NCBI RefSeq assembly: GCF_019175385.1
Contig: NC_083341.1
Location: 93,708,321-93,772,320 of the forward strand
DNA: 64,000 nucleotides
Direction of reading: 5' to 3'
From: Lycium barbarum
Taxonomy: Eukaryota; Streptophyta; Magnoliopsida; Solanales; Solanaceae
Part shown: piece by piece, positions 35,913-47,588 of the stretch
Position numbering within the stretch: position 1 is the first letter of the stretch
Layout: each line of letters starts with the position of its first letter
Translations under genes and position numbers: made by a program
Notes under the pieces: generated by a model
Told to the model about the DNA's origin: nothing
Seen by the model: the letters and a program-made list of their open reading frames with translations, nothing else
Database searches by the model: none

Positions 35913-35965
35913 GTTAAGCGTGCTCAAGCCAGAGCAATTCTGGGATGGGTGACCCCCTGGGAAGT
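35913..35965 (+). other. 5S rRNA-like segment (internal promoter region) inside element C
   Basis: GTTAAGCGTGCT (35913-35924), then AGAGCAATTCTGGGATGG and GGATGGGTGACC with CCTGGGAAGT (to 35965), follow the order and spacing of the 3' half of plant 5S rRNA. They cover box A, the intermediate element and box C of its RNA polymerase III promoter. From memory the box C part differs from the plant consensus at one base; box A has a few changes. The 5' half of 5S is not recognisable. It is not a functional 5S gene. Confidence 0.7.
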
Positions 35966-36459
35966 AATGCAAAGTTTTGCACAAGTGTAAGTATGATAGA
36001 TATAAATGAAAATTTGGGGTAATCTAAAGGAAAAGAGAATGTGTGGAGTAATTAGTGCCCTTACAGGGGTCGCGCAGAATGAGGCAGTCTAAATGGGCAA
36101 AAAGAAAAGGTGCAATACCGCTCGGGAAATTGAGCGAATTCGAATAACAGTCAGAGACGTTTGCCAGTAAGATATTAGTAGATATATCTGTATGTGCGTA
36201 TGTGTATGTGAATGTGTATGTGTACGATTTTCGTCTGATGCATGTATGGATCCAGAGCCGAGTCCCGGCGACTGATGTTGTGATAGACGGAAGGTTTTAC
36301 TAAACTGAATACATGAAGCGAAAAAGGGACGACGATCTGTATGACCACTTGGCGAACAAGTTTACGAATACAGGGAAATTTTCATGAATCACTAGAGCCT
36401 TAATAGGAGTGATCTGACCCTAATTCAGATTCTCTCTGTTATACTTTTGCACTTCCGAT

Positions 36460-36790
36460 TCTGATAAGGCTCCGTCTATTACGCCTCTATGCTCCTGAAC
36501 TCGATTACGTTCCCATCTGATAGATCTTTGCACATCCGATTCTGAATCTGTTTCTGGTTGACACCTCTGTATGTCTGACTCTGGATATGAATCCGTCTGA
36601 TATGCCTCTGTACGTCTGATTCTGATTTCGAATCTGTCTGATACCTCTCTGTACGTTGGACTCCGATCTCAGATTTGTCTGACATACTTCCGTACCTCTG
36701 ATTTCGACTACGAATCCGTCCGCCATAGTTTAGTACGTCTGCCCCCGATTACGAATCCGTCCGACATGCTTCTACGCGTCCGGTCCTAAT
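36460..36790 (+). repeat. 41-bp tandem repeat in element C interior
   Basis: GAATCCGTCTGA-like anchors lie at 36589, 36630, 36671, 36712 and 36753, exactly 41 bp apart, with less regular units upstream from about 36460. The units are degenerate, so the array is older than the last transposition of C. Open frames on the reverse strand here follow the repeat. Confidence 0.85.
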
Positions 36791-37101
36791 TCGGAAGCTG
36801 CTGGTATGAAGTGTCTGGTATGAAGAGGGATTACGATAATGTGGTAGGGAACTCAGCAGAGTAACAAGAAATGATATTGACTATGATATCTGGGAAGCGT
36901 TCGTCTGTTACAAGAATATAGCTTATGGTTCGATGATTATGTGGGGTATGAGAAAGTATATTATGCAGGCATTTGAATCAGTGATGTGAAAAAAAAAATT
37001 ACCCCATAATGTTGGTAAAGAAGCCATGTCGGAAAGTCAGCAAAGGACGATTATAAAGAGGACCCTCCCGAAGTAGTATGATGCCCCATAAGGTCAATTT
37101 A

Positions 37102-37136
37102 ACATTCGAGGACGAATGTTTTTAAAGGGGGGAGGA
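37102..37136 (+). promoter_or_regulatory. Stem-loop and polypurine tract of element C
   Basis: ACATTCG - AGGA - CGAATGT (37102-37119) is followed by the purine run AAAGGGGGGAGGA ending at the 3' LTR. The purine run would prime plus-strand DNA. Confidence 0.85.
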
Positions 37137-40100
37137 TGTTACATCCGACATTTTCGCTTATTCGAAAAATTCAAGATAAATGGAATTGTGATGAATAAGG
37201 CCACTATTGGACATTTCTTGGTATGAATGTGTAGGTTATGAATACGTTGGTGTGGAATTACGGAAGGAGGCCAAGGGCAAAATTGGAATTTTGGAAACTT
37301 GTTCCATAAATTACAAAATTAGCCAAGTTGGACTCAAAAAAAAAAAAGAGAACAAGGCCCAAACTTGGAGGCCCAACCGGCCATATTGGCCCAAAATCCA
37401 TGGCCATAAGTCATGTGATTAGTCACATGACTAGTTAATATAAAGAGGTAATAATACATGTTTATCCAAAGAAGCTTCAAGAAAAAGAATTGAGAGGAAG
37501 AGAAAGAGGCATTTCAGGTTTGAAGGAGAAAAAGAAAGAAAAAAATTTTGAGGCCTAATCTTTGGTTTAAAAATCAAGTTCTTGTGGGAATATTACCAAG
37601 TGCAAAGCCCTCTACAAGTTGGTATAAGTATTGTGGCAAGAAAGCAATTCTATCCTCCAAGTGAAGAACTTGAAGAAAGGTGAGGATTTAATGCTTTTGT
37701 TATGTTATAAATGGTATATGTATGTTGTAGTATGTGTGAATGAATGAAAAACATGGAAATTTTGTGTGTGGAAAGATATGCATGTTGGACGAATATATGT
37801 ATATGTATTACATGTCTTGGATGATTTGAATTCATGTTGTAATTTAGTTGTAGTGTGGTGGAAATTGTATTAGAAATGGAAGTGGAATGAATTAGTGAAA
37901 ATTGAAGAATGTAGGAGGTGGTCGTGTGGTATGGTCATGTGTTGATGGAGTATGAATTTGATCTTGTTTGTATATTAAGTATGTTATGGTGAAGTGAATG
38001 GAAAAGATAACAATCTTTATTGTTTTGGAAAAATGGTTATCAAGTTGTTGTAGGAAAGTATGCAACTGTGTTATGATTTATGAAAAAAATGGAAATGAAG
38101 GTATCAAGAGGCAAATTATGATTATTGTTGATGAATTTGGAAGATGGAAATGTGTTATGAACTTGTATGTTGAAAGTTAGGAAAAGATTGGAAAAGTAGC
38201 GATTTAATGGAAAGTTGGAATGTTTGTGTATCTTATGAATATTATGTGAAAATGGTATGGATGCCTCCGGTGTATGTCGTAATGATTTTGATGGATAATG
38301 GATATGAAAATAATAAGTTTGGTTTGGAAATGCAAGTTTGAAACGAAAAATGTTTCGTTATGTCGAAAGATGGCTAATGATGCCTTAGTGTATGTTTTAA
38401 TGTCCATTGATGTTTTGATGTCATTTCTGGGTTGTTGTGTTGATGAATTGAGCCGAGCTAAGTCTCAGGGATGTCGTATATACAGAGGAAATGCTGCCGA
38501 AATTTCGGTAGGCAAGTATGTGTAAAGTTGGAATATTGAAAGTTTGAAACTAACCAAATGGTAAACTTGACCATTTCCAGATTTTGGACGAAATTTGGAT
38601 TGACGCCAAGCGAGCATAAGGCGCCATCGAGGTATGTGAAGCATTTCCCTATGTTCCTAGGCATGTTCTGGATGTGATAGGCTCGGCCGCGAGCCTTAAG
38701 TACGACTCCGTTCCCCGGAATTCGAGACGGAAAACCGCTCCAATTCCTTCAATTCAATTGAAGCTATTTTCTTACAAATTGCCTTTAAAGTGAATTTTTG
38801 TACAAAACTTCCCCAAACGGAGTCGGAACACTTCCAAACGACTATGAATGACCTCATAAGGTCTATTAGCAATAATTTACCTATGTAGCCTCGAGTTTGT
38901 CCGAGGTGGGCCCACAAGGCCCGATATCTTCTGTAAAATTTTAAATATTTCCGTTTTGTCCGATTTTCTCTAAAAATCTTTGGACTACTAATTTGTGTAT
39001 GATATAACCATTTTTGTGCGATTTATACGAAATGATTTTTGAACATCTGAGATTCTGATTCTGATAATAATCTGTCGTGCCTTCCCGACTAGGATGTAGG
39101 CTCGTACTATGCATACTATCTGGATACTATGATTTGACTCGCCATTTGGCACCCTTCAGGTTGATCGAGTCTGTATGTTGAGTCTGTATGTTAGTTGTTT
39201 CTCATTTATCGGTTCGTGTCTGTCTCAATGCATTCTTTCACTGCGACCCGGGCCAGGTTCTGTTATCGTGCATATTTCTCTGCATTGTTCACCGCGTCCC
39301 TCGGCGTACGGGCCGGGATCTGTATGTCTGTATGATATTATGATTTGTGTATGGGGATGGCGGCCAGGATGGCATATGATCTGATCTGATTCTGTCTGTC
39401 CACCGCGTCCCGTACTAAGAGGGCCGGGTTCTGTTACCGCGCCCCCAGACAGGGCCGGGATCTGTATGAATGTATGTGTGTGTTATCTATATTTATATAA
39501 GCACATGCCTCTGTATGATTCTGTATGACTCTGTACTACTCTGCATGCATAATTCTGTCCGACATACTTCTGTCTGTCTGTCTGAATTATGACTATGTCT
39601 GTATGTCTGTATGGATTCTGATTCTGCTCGTCTGTCCGTATTATGATTCCGTCTGTCTGTCCGAACCATATTTCGATTTATTTGTATGGAACACGATTCT
39701 GTATGTCTGTCTGGATCATGACTCTGTCCGTCAGTCTGATTTATGGTTCTGTCCGTTATATTTCTGTGACTCCGGTTCGGACTATTCTTATATCTGTTAT
39801 ATTTCTGCTTTACATACTCGGTACATTTTTGTACTGACCCCCGTTCTTCGGGGGCTGCGCTACATGCCCGCAGGTACAGACGCGCCAGGTGATACGCCGC
39901 CAGCATAGGTTCCTGACTCAGCTATTTTGAAGAGCTCCTTTGATCCGGAGCATATACTTTTGGTACATATCTTCTGTTTTCCGTATGTTCTGTATGTATG
40001 GAAAATTCTGGGTACGACGGGGCCCTGTCCCGTAATATGATTCTGTATGTCTGTAGAGGCCTGTAGATAGATGTGTGGGTTACGGGTTTCGTCTGTATGT

Positions 40101-40300
40101 TAGCCTTGTCGGCTTATCCGTATGTTTCTGTATGTTCAGATATATATATATGTTTGCGCGCGTGCCGTAGTTGTATCGGCCTACTTTTGTAATTTCTGTT
40201 TCAAAAAAAAAAATCTGTACGATACGAAATTCGGTCAGGTAGGTATGTACGGGTACCCAGCTAGGGTGCCAGTCGCGGCCCACGGGGTTGGGTCGTGACA
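37137..40300 (+). mobile_element. 3' LTR of element C
   Basis: 3164 bp, colinear with 31149-34311 and nearly identical. The hairpin block is at 39818-39871. Here the first stem is TCGGTAC with GTACTGA, which keeps pairing through a G-U. It ends at the target duplication 40301-40305. Confidence 0.95.
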
Positions 40301-41563
40301 TTTACCATGAGATCTATGATAGTAACATCCATATTTATTAAAGAAAATTAGTTCATTAATTCCACCAAAATAGTCCCCTCGGTCACAACAACATTCCAAC
40401 ACCAACGTTCATGATTTTATGCATGCGATTCATGTTCATCAAGTTACAACCATACTTCAACATCAACACCTATAAACTCATGGTTATTATCATGTTCCAA
40501 CATCAACACACCTTATTTCATGCATACAACTTATATTCACACATCTACATCACCCTTAATACATGAAAAAGAAAGTTAGATCTTACCTTGACAACTTGAA
40601 TCCGCTACTTGGCTAGAGTTGGTGACTTGAGATGAAAATGGTTCTTGTTTCTCCAAAGACTATCTTCACGTTCTAGGGACCTTCTAAAGGATTGAAACAC
40701 CTTGGAAAATAATTTTTGGATCAAGACTCAAAGAGCTCAAAAATCAGCCAAGCTTGGCCGAATGCTCTCTCTCTCTAGGCTTAGGTTTTCTTTCTTTGTG
40801 TTGTGTAGTTGAAATGAATTGTGATGGCTGATTTCTTGGTCATTATTTGGTTCAACTTTGATGCCTACAAGTTGGCACATGCAATAATTATGGCATGAGT
40901 CACCCCTTTAACTTTACACCTAAAATTTTCTTTCTTTTCCCCTCTACTTTTGGATATATGGCCGAATTTGTCCCCTTTGTTTCCTTTCTTCTTCTTTCAC
41001 AAGACAATCTCATGTGTGGTGAATGATTCACACACCACCCTTTGTCCATTGTAATCATTCCAAGATGAATGATCCATATTTAATGTGAAATGATCCCTCC
41101 ACCATGTTATGTCTTCCTAAAATAATGTATACTTTCATAAAGTAGTGGATGCTTAAATATTCAATTGCATGCTTCAACTTTTTCTCCTCAAATTTTCAGC
41201 TCTTGGCCGAATTTCACACTTGGTTATGAAGTGTATTTTTGTTGTCCACAATATATTGAAAATGTAGTGGATGAATCAACATTTAATTGCACATTTGTAT
41301 GTCTTGCATTAGCCTTATTTTAGATTACTTTGAGTCATCCTTTTACCTTGGCACGTTGGTGTTCCTTCTTAGTTCATTGTTGTCATAATTTTTTTTTTAC
41401 TTAACACCACAATTAAGTAATTCCTAATCTCCAATGACATTTTTATACTAAGTAAAATTTATAACCGATTAGTTCTAGTTTAGAAATTAAAAATTCGAGT
41501 TTTCTATCTCACGTCGATTCTTTCGCGAATAACTCGACGTTTATAATACGGGGTCTAACATTC

Positions 41564-41603
41564 TCCCCCCCCCCCCCCCTTTAGAACATTCGTCCTCGAA
41601 TGT
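41564..41603 (-). promoter_or_regulatory. Stem-loop and polypurine tract of element B
   Basis: In the minus sense the 7-bp stem ACATTCG/CGAATGT with loop AGGA spans 41603-41586. A G-run (C-run 41565-41579 on plus) then leads to the 3' LTR at 41560. The run is much longer than in A, C and D, probably by slippage. Confidence 0.82.
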
Positions 41604-41689
41604 TGAATTGGTCCCGTAAGGCCCTATAAGAATTTTTGGAAAGGTTTCCCGTATCGTCATAACATATAGTCTTATCGGACAATCAATAT

Positions 41690-44510
41690 AATCAAGTGAG
41701 GAGTTGAAGTTACCCGTAGGCGTAGAGAACAAGTAAGGATACTTGTCTTTCATATCCTCCTCGGCTTCCTATGTCATCTCTTCCCTATTGTTGTTTCGCC
41801 ATAATACTTTGACGGAAGCCACGTCCTTAGTTCGTAACCTCCTAATCTGCCGATCAAGTATGACTATAGGCTGCTCCTCATAGGACAATTCCTCTATCAC
41901 TTGGACATTATCTACGGGGAATACTCTGGAAGGATCGCCTACACATTTGCGAAGCATTGACACGTGAAAGACTGGATGCACTGCTTCCAAATCAGCCGGT
42001 AGGTCTAACTCGTAGGCAACCTGGCCTACTCTACGGACAATCTGATAAGGTCCAATATATCTCGGGCTTAGCTTCCCTTTCCTGCCAAATCTCATGACAC
42101 CTTTCATGGGCGACACCTTCAGGAACACCCAGTCACCAACCTGAAACTCCAAGTGTCGACGTCGATTATCTGCATATGACTTCTGCCGACTTTGGGCTGC
42201 CAGTAATCTCTCCTGAATGAGCTTCACTTTATCAACAGCCTGTTGAATCATATCTGGGCCTAGCAGCTTGGTCTCACCAACATCCAACCAGCCAATAGGT
42301 GATCTGCACTTCCTCCCATACAAGGCCTCATACGGTGCCATCTGAATACTCGAATGGTAGCTGTTATTATAGGCAAACTCAATAAGTGGCAAATGATCAT
42401 CTCAGCTACCCTGGAAATCCATAACACAGGCCCGGAACATATCTTGTAGTGTCTGAATGGTACGCTCGGCCTGTCCGTCAGTCTGAGGGTGAAACACCGT
42501 ACTGAGACTCACTTGTGTCTCCAATCCCTCCTGGAAGGATCTCCAGAAGTTAGCTGTGAACTGGGCTCCTCTATCAGAGATAATAGTTGTGGGAACCCCG
42601 TGAAGTCTCACTATCTCCTTAAGGTACAACCTGGCATAATCCTCAGCTGAATATGTAGTCCTGACTGGAAGGAAATGGGCTGACTTTGTCAACTTATCAA
42701 CGATGACCCAAACAGAGTCATATTTTCACAGAGTACGTTCACAGAGTACGAGGTAAACCTATGACGAAGTCCATATTAATCACCTCCCAGTTCCAGGTCA
42801 GAATCTCCATCTCCTGTAATAGTCCTCCAGGCTTCTGGTGCTCGACCTTAACCTGCTGGCAATTCGGACACTAAGCAACAAACTCTGCTATATCCTTCTT
42901 CATGCCATCCCACCAATACAAGCATCTGAGGTCATGATACATCTTCGTTGACCCTGGATGAATAGAATAACGGGCACAGTGTGCCTCTCCCATCACCTGT
43001 TGTCGTAGCCCTGCAACCTCAGGTACACATAATCTACCTTGGTATCGTAGCACTCCGTCAGGTGCAACCTTAAATGGGGTCTCTTCCTTTTGAAGAGTTT
43101 CATCCCTATGACATACAAGAATAGGGTCCTCGTACTGGTGTCTCTTTATCTCTACTATGATAGAAGACTCAGCAACTCCCCGAACAGAAATCCTGCCATT
43201 TTCAGAATCAGCCAAACGGACTCCCAAATTAGCTAACTGGTGAATCTCACGGACTATCTCCTTCCGCTCTAGTTGTACGTCTGCCAAACTGCCCATAGAT
43301 CGACGGCTGAGTGCATCTGCTACCACATTTGCTTTCCTTGGGTGGTATAGAATGTCAACATCATAGTCCTTCAGAAACTCTAGCCACCGCCTCTGCCGCA
43401 GATTCAGCTCCTTCTGCTTAAAGATGTACTGGAGACTCTTATGATCTGTATAAAGGTAAACATGCACACCATATAAATAATGTCTCCATATTTTTAGAGC
43501 ATGAATCACCGCTGCTAACTCCAGATTATGGGTGGGATAATTTCTTTCGTGCTTTCTGAGCTGTCGGGAGGCATAGGCTATAACTTTCCCATGCTGCATC
43601 AGCACACAACCTATTCCAACACCGGAAGCATCACAATAAATGACATAGCCATCCGGTCCCTCAGGAAGAGTTAGAGCTGGGGCTATAGTCAACTTATCTT
43701 TCAGCAACTGGAAACTCCGCTCACAAGCGTCGGTCCAGTGGAACTTAGCTGCCTTCTGGGTTAGCCTCGTTAAAGGAGTTGATATTGAGGCAAACTTCTC
43801 TACGAACCTTCTGTAATACCCTGCTAGCCCCAGAAAGCTGCGTACTTCAGTAGGTGTCGTAGGTCTAAGCCAAGTCTTCACCGTCTCAATCTTCTGCGTA
43901 TCTACCCGAACGCCGTCAGCTCCAATAATATGCCCCAAGAATGCTACTGAAGTCAACCAGAATTCACATTTAGAGAACTTAGCATACAATTTCTAGTGCT
44001 GAAGCACCCCAAGTACCGTTCTCAAATGATCTGCATGCTCCTCTTCTGATCGTGAATAGACCAGAATATCATCAATGAATACAATTACGAACAGGTCAAG
44101 AAATGGCTTGAACACTCTGTTCATCAGATCCATAAATACCGTTGGAGCATTGGTCAATCCAAAGGACATCACTCTAAATTCGTAATGCTCGTATCGGGTC
44201 CTGAATGCAGTCTTTGGAATGTTTGCCTCCTTTACCCGCACCTGGTGATAACCTGACCGCAAGTCAATCTTCGAGAAGCACTTAGCACCCGGCAACTGGT
44301 CGAATAAACCATCGATACTGGGGAGGGGATACCTGTTCTTTATTGTTACTTTATTCAGCTACCTATAATCAATACACATCCGCAGCGACCCATACTTCTT
44401 CCTTACAAATAATACCGGTGCTCCCCAAGGTGATGTACTGGGCCTTATGAAGCCCTTTTCTAATAAATCTTTCAGTTGCTCCTTCAGTTCCTTCAGTTCT
44501 TGTCCGTTAA
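41690..44510 (-). pseudogene. pol: pol of element B: RT, RNase H, integrase, chromodomain
   Basis: Reading leftward: the RT N-terminal part is broken (44510-44296); RT core 44295-43993 with [12 protein letters not shown] and [12 protein letters not shown] connection, RNase H and integrase zinc region in one 372-codon stretch (43989-42871) with [11 protein letters not shown] and [10 protein letters not shown]; integrase core (42692-42402) with ISDRGAQF and the DGQAERT glutamate; integrase tail with GPYQIVRRVG and chromodomain (42392-41769). In-frame stops are at 43993, 42871, 42402 and 41769, the last two at conserved Trp codons. A 13-bp tandem duplication near 42724-42750 shifts the frame before the integrase core. 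Gag and protease are absent. This is the best-preserved pol next to that of E. Confidence 0.93.
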
Positions 44511-45774
44511 GGATTCCACTATTTCCGAGGTGAAGTCATATACACGCAGTACTCCTTTTATGCCTTATGCTCTTTTACCCTTGTTGCGTACCCAGCACTG
44601 ACTTCTGACTTACTCAGAATCACACCAAGTTCATCTTAATAATGGTTTATCTTATCACCTTGTCGTCGTACTACACCATTAAGTTCATATCTAACTATTT
44701 CCCTTTTATTTTATGCTCGTACTCAATTAATTACGTCTATCTTGGGTGTTTCCTTTAGTATTCCCTTACAATTTCTCCAGTCCATGTCCATCTTTTATTC
44801 TGTGCGCGAGGAATCTCATGCTACCTCTGTATTCTCTGCATAATCTCTTTCTCTTTTTCAAAACGTATTATGTTCATCCCTATGTGTTCTTATCATCCTA
44901 GTCATTTTCTAGCACTCATTCTACCTCGTTTCTCTTCTTTCTATAGTTTGGTCTTTCACAGTTCCGTCACTTATATTACTCGTATTCTCGGCTACAGATG
45001 TCATAACTTATTATTGCACTGTTATCTCGCTTTCTTCTTATTTCCTTCTATTAATTAACTCCTTCTTTCCTTGTGCTCACTTTCGCTTTCGTTATCACAT
45101 AATCTCTACTCTGAACTTTCCCTATAAGACTTTATAAGTCTTTCTTATTCGTTTTATAGCTCGCCTTTATACTTTAGTCACATAGATCACGTCATATCTT
45201 TTAGTTACTTCCTCGCTAGGCTTTACTCATTTTCATAACAATCTCGCATAATATCCTATTCGTAACCAATCCTATAGTGTAACACTTCTTAACCTTTTAC
45301 CCTTTCTGGTCAACCTTACCCTTAATACCTCACAAGCTGTCTTATCAATACATTCGTATTCGTCACAATTCTTCCTCCTTCGTACTCTTGTCTCAATCAT
45401 ACTATTACTCCTTTTAACTATAGACTCATCGTAATTTATCCCTACTGATCAATTCAGTTGATATCTCAACATAACACTCTATTACGATTCTCCAGCCTTT
45501 TTAAAATTATCGTAACATTTTCTTTTTACCATATTGATCTTGACCTCATAATTACTATTACTATCTATTCAGCAATTAACATATTTCTCGAGGTCAGCCG
45601 TACTCGCAGCTTAGTTAAATCCTGTCATTACTATTGACAGAACCTTTAAGGACGTATTACAAACCTACATCTCATTCTTTTTTTATTTCTAGGAATATTT
45701 TGGCAGAGTTTCCTCTGTATTTCTTATTATCTCAAAACCTGCACGCAGGAAATACCAACAATGCCTCACAGGGC

Positions 45775-45778
<4 letters not shown>

Positions 45779-45836
<58 letters not shown>
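45779..45836. repeat. (TA)n microsatellite
   Basis: About 29 TA units in the leader of element B. Other TA runs lie at 29592-29625, 29988-30003, 47167-47193 and 47553-47587. Confidence 0.97.
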
Positions 45837-45839
<3 letters not shown>

Positions 45840-46202
45840 TATCATATCATATCACAGCCACACAGGGCTCCAAATATCAACAACCGTATGAGAATAATGG
45901 ACGTACCTCGTATGTCCAACTTGAACTGTACCTGTTACACTTTCCTGTCTACTTTTCTTTTAAATTTTCAATTTTATATTTCAATCGTATTTCAATACCT
46001 TACTCGACATATATCTTTCGTACCTTTGCTTACCTGCGTACTTTGTAACTTCTAATATCATCAGTCACTTTCTTCTGTCGATGCTGTTCTTCAGCTGAAA
46101 TCAAGGGTTAGTATAAGGAATTTCATTTCCTATGGATTGGGCTCTATCGCACGATCTCAGATATGAAAGAAAGGTAACATCCTAATTGTCCTGTAGCTTC
46201 CT

Positions 46203-46236
46203 GTTTATAGATGTGGTGCACAACACACCGATAAAC
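46203..46236 (-). promoter_or_regulatory. 34-nt leader hairpin of element B
   Basis: Outer stem GTTTAT/ATAAAC, inner stem TGTG/CACA, with loop TTGTGCAC in the sense direction (palindrome GTGCAC), 44 nt from the primer site. Confidence 0.65.
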
Positions 46237-46280
46237 AAGACTCTACTAGACACGGTCTGTAGACACTCCGAGGATAAACC

Positions 46281-46292
46281 GCTCTGATACCA
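46281..46292 (-). promoter_or_regulatory. Primer binding site of element B
   Basis: The minus strand reads an exact TGGTATCAGAGC (initiator tRNA-Met), 4 nt from the LTR. Confidence 0.95.
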
Positions 46293-46296
46293 CTTT

Positions 46297-47165
46297 TGTC
46301 ACGACCCAACCCCGTAGGCCGTGACTGGTGCCCGACCTGGACACCCGTATACATATTCTTTAGCTATATGTTATTTTCACAACAAACTCAATATGGATCT
46401 TATAACGACCAACCATGGTCTTAGATTTGTCGCATAATTATACATATAAAAGCAAGCCGACAAGGCTGCCACCACATATCAATATCATATGCAAGCCAAC
46501 AAGGCTGCCATTATAGACGAACATCATACCACAGTACATCGTATAGACACAGCTAAACAGAACCCATACACAACCCACACATATGTCCACAGACCTCTAA
46601 GAGTTTCAACAGTAAAATATGACGGGACAGGGCCCCGTCGTACCCTTAGTCAACATAGGCATATATTTAGATCAGAAAGGATCTATACCAAATCTGGGCT
46701 CCGGAACAAAGGAACTCTCCAAAATAGCAGAAGGGGAATCTTAAGTTGTCGGATCACCAGAGCGAGTATCTGCACCTGCGGGCATGAAACACAGCCCCCC
46801 GAAGAAAGGGGGTCAGTACGGAATATGCACCGAGCATGTAAAGCATGAAACACAGTAAACGGGATCATAATTGAAATAAGAAGTACAGAAAATGAGTACA
46901 ATAACCAGAATACCAAGTACTTGCTTTCGAAACATAAATCATGTATGTCAATATCATATATCATATCCGACCCCATTAAGGGACTCGGTGAACATGGTCG
47001 CCACCCCGTCTCTGGCGCCATAACACAGCATACTCCAGAATATAATATAACTCCGTAACACAGTATAACTCCGTAACACAGCATAACTCTATAACACAGC
47101 ATAACTCCGTAACACAGCATAACTTCATAACACAGCATAACACCATAACACAGCATAACTCCAGA

Positions 47166-47196
<31 letters not shown>

Positions 47197-47552
47197 ACCC
47201 GACCCTATAATGAGGGACTCGGCGAACAATACAGTGGAAGTGTGCACGATAACATACCCGGCCCGGGACTCGGTGAAAGATATATTGAGGTATGCACGAG
47301 CAGAGTAGTGAGAAAATATATGCAATTCAAAACATTTTTAAGGAGTCAATAGGATAGTCAACACGAACCATCGTTAGCAATTTCAAATAACAGTCATACC
47401 ATATACCTTTCGGATGTCCTTGTGGATCATATCAAAATGGAACTTTGAAATTATGTGTACATATCAATATATATAAAACAAAACATACGTTATGGGAATC
47501 AAGATCAATAGCCATCCTAGTGGCTCTAAGAATAGGAATTTCCTTTGGAATC

Positions 47553-47588
<36 letters not shown>

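Larger units (their letters stand above)
31149..40300 (+). mobile_element. Element C, non-autonomous LTR retrotransposon (LARD-like), complete
   Basis: A complete 9152-bp element with LTRs 31149-34311 and 37137-40300, a primer site, one short ORF, a long non-coding interior and a polypurine tract. The target duplication TTTAC lies at 31144-31148 and 40301-40305. The other LTR of B has the uninterrupted site (TTTAC once, 48728-48732). No gag or pol is present, so C must have moved with proteins from another element. The LTRs differ at very few positions by eye, which implies recent insertion. Confidence 0.95.
28723..41560 (-). mobile_element. 3' LTR of element B, split by element C
   Basis: Two parts, 28723-31148 and 40306-41560, are colinear with the intact 5' LTR 46297-50000. 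It starts (minus sense) TGTTAGACCCCG and ends GGGTCGTGACA. Near the start, ACGTCGA (41511-41517) and TCGACGT (41534-41540) form an inverted repeat around TTCGCGAA. An 18-bp tandem repeat lies at about 29473-29588, a TA run at 29592-29625 and the hairpin block at 29203-29261. Confidence 0.92.
44511..46280 (-). mobile_element. Non-coding leader of element B
   Basis: The 1.77 kb between primer site and RT holds no gag or protease. In reverse it matches the interior of D (56055-57032) in several blocks: the GATTTCAG stretch near 46096, the TACGCAGGTAAGCAAAGG block near 46040 and the GGTATTTCCTGCGT block near 45740. A long TA run lies at 45779-45836. B therefore looks like a D-type non-coding element joined to a chromovirus pol, or a pol element that lost gag. 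Confidence 0.7.

Noticed and set aside
36479..36726. Reverse-strand frames with SDKSEIG/QTNLRSES-like repeats
   Set aside because: By-product of the 41-bp tandem array. Two overlapping frames give similar repetitive peptides.
41565..41579. C-run, also at 6961-6979
   Set aside because: The first is the expanded polypurine tract of B on the other strand. The second is a homopolymer in solo LTR G. Length may be unreliable from sequencing, so no meaning was attached.
45634..46048. Plus-strand frames with long IYIYIY stretches
   Set aside because: Produced by the TA microsatellite at 45779-45836.
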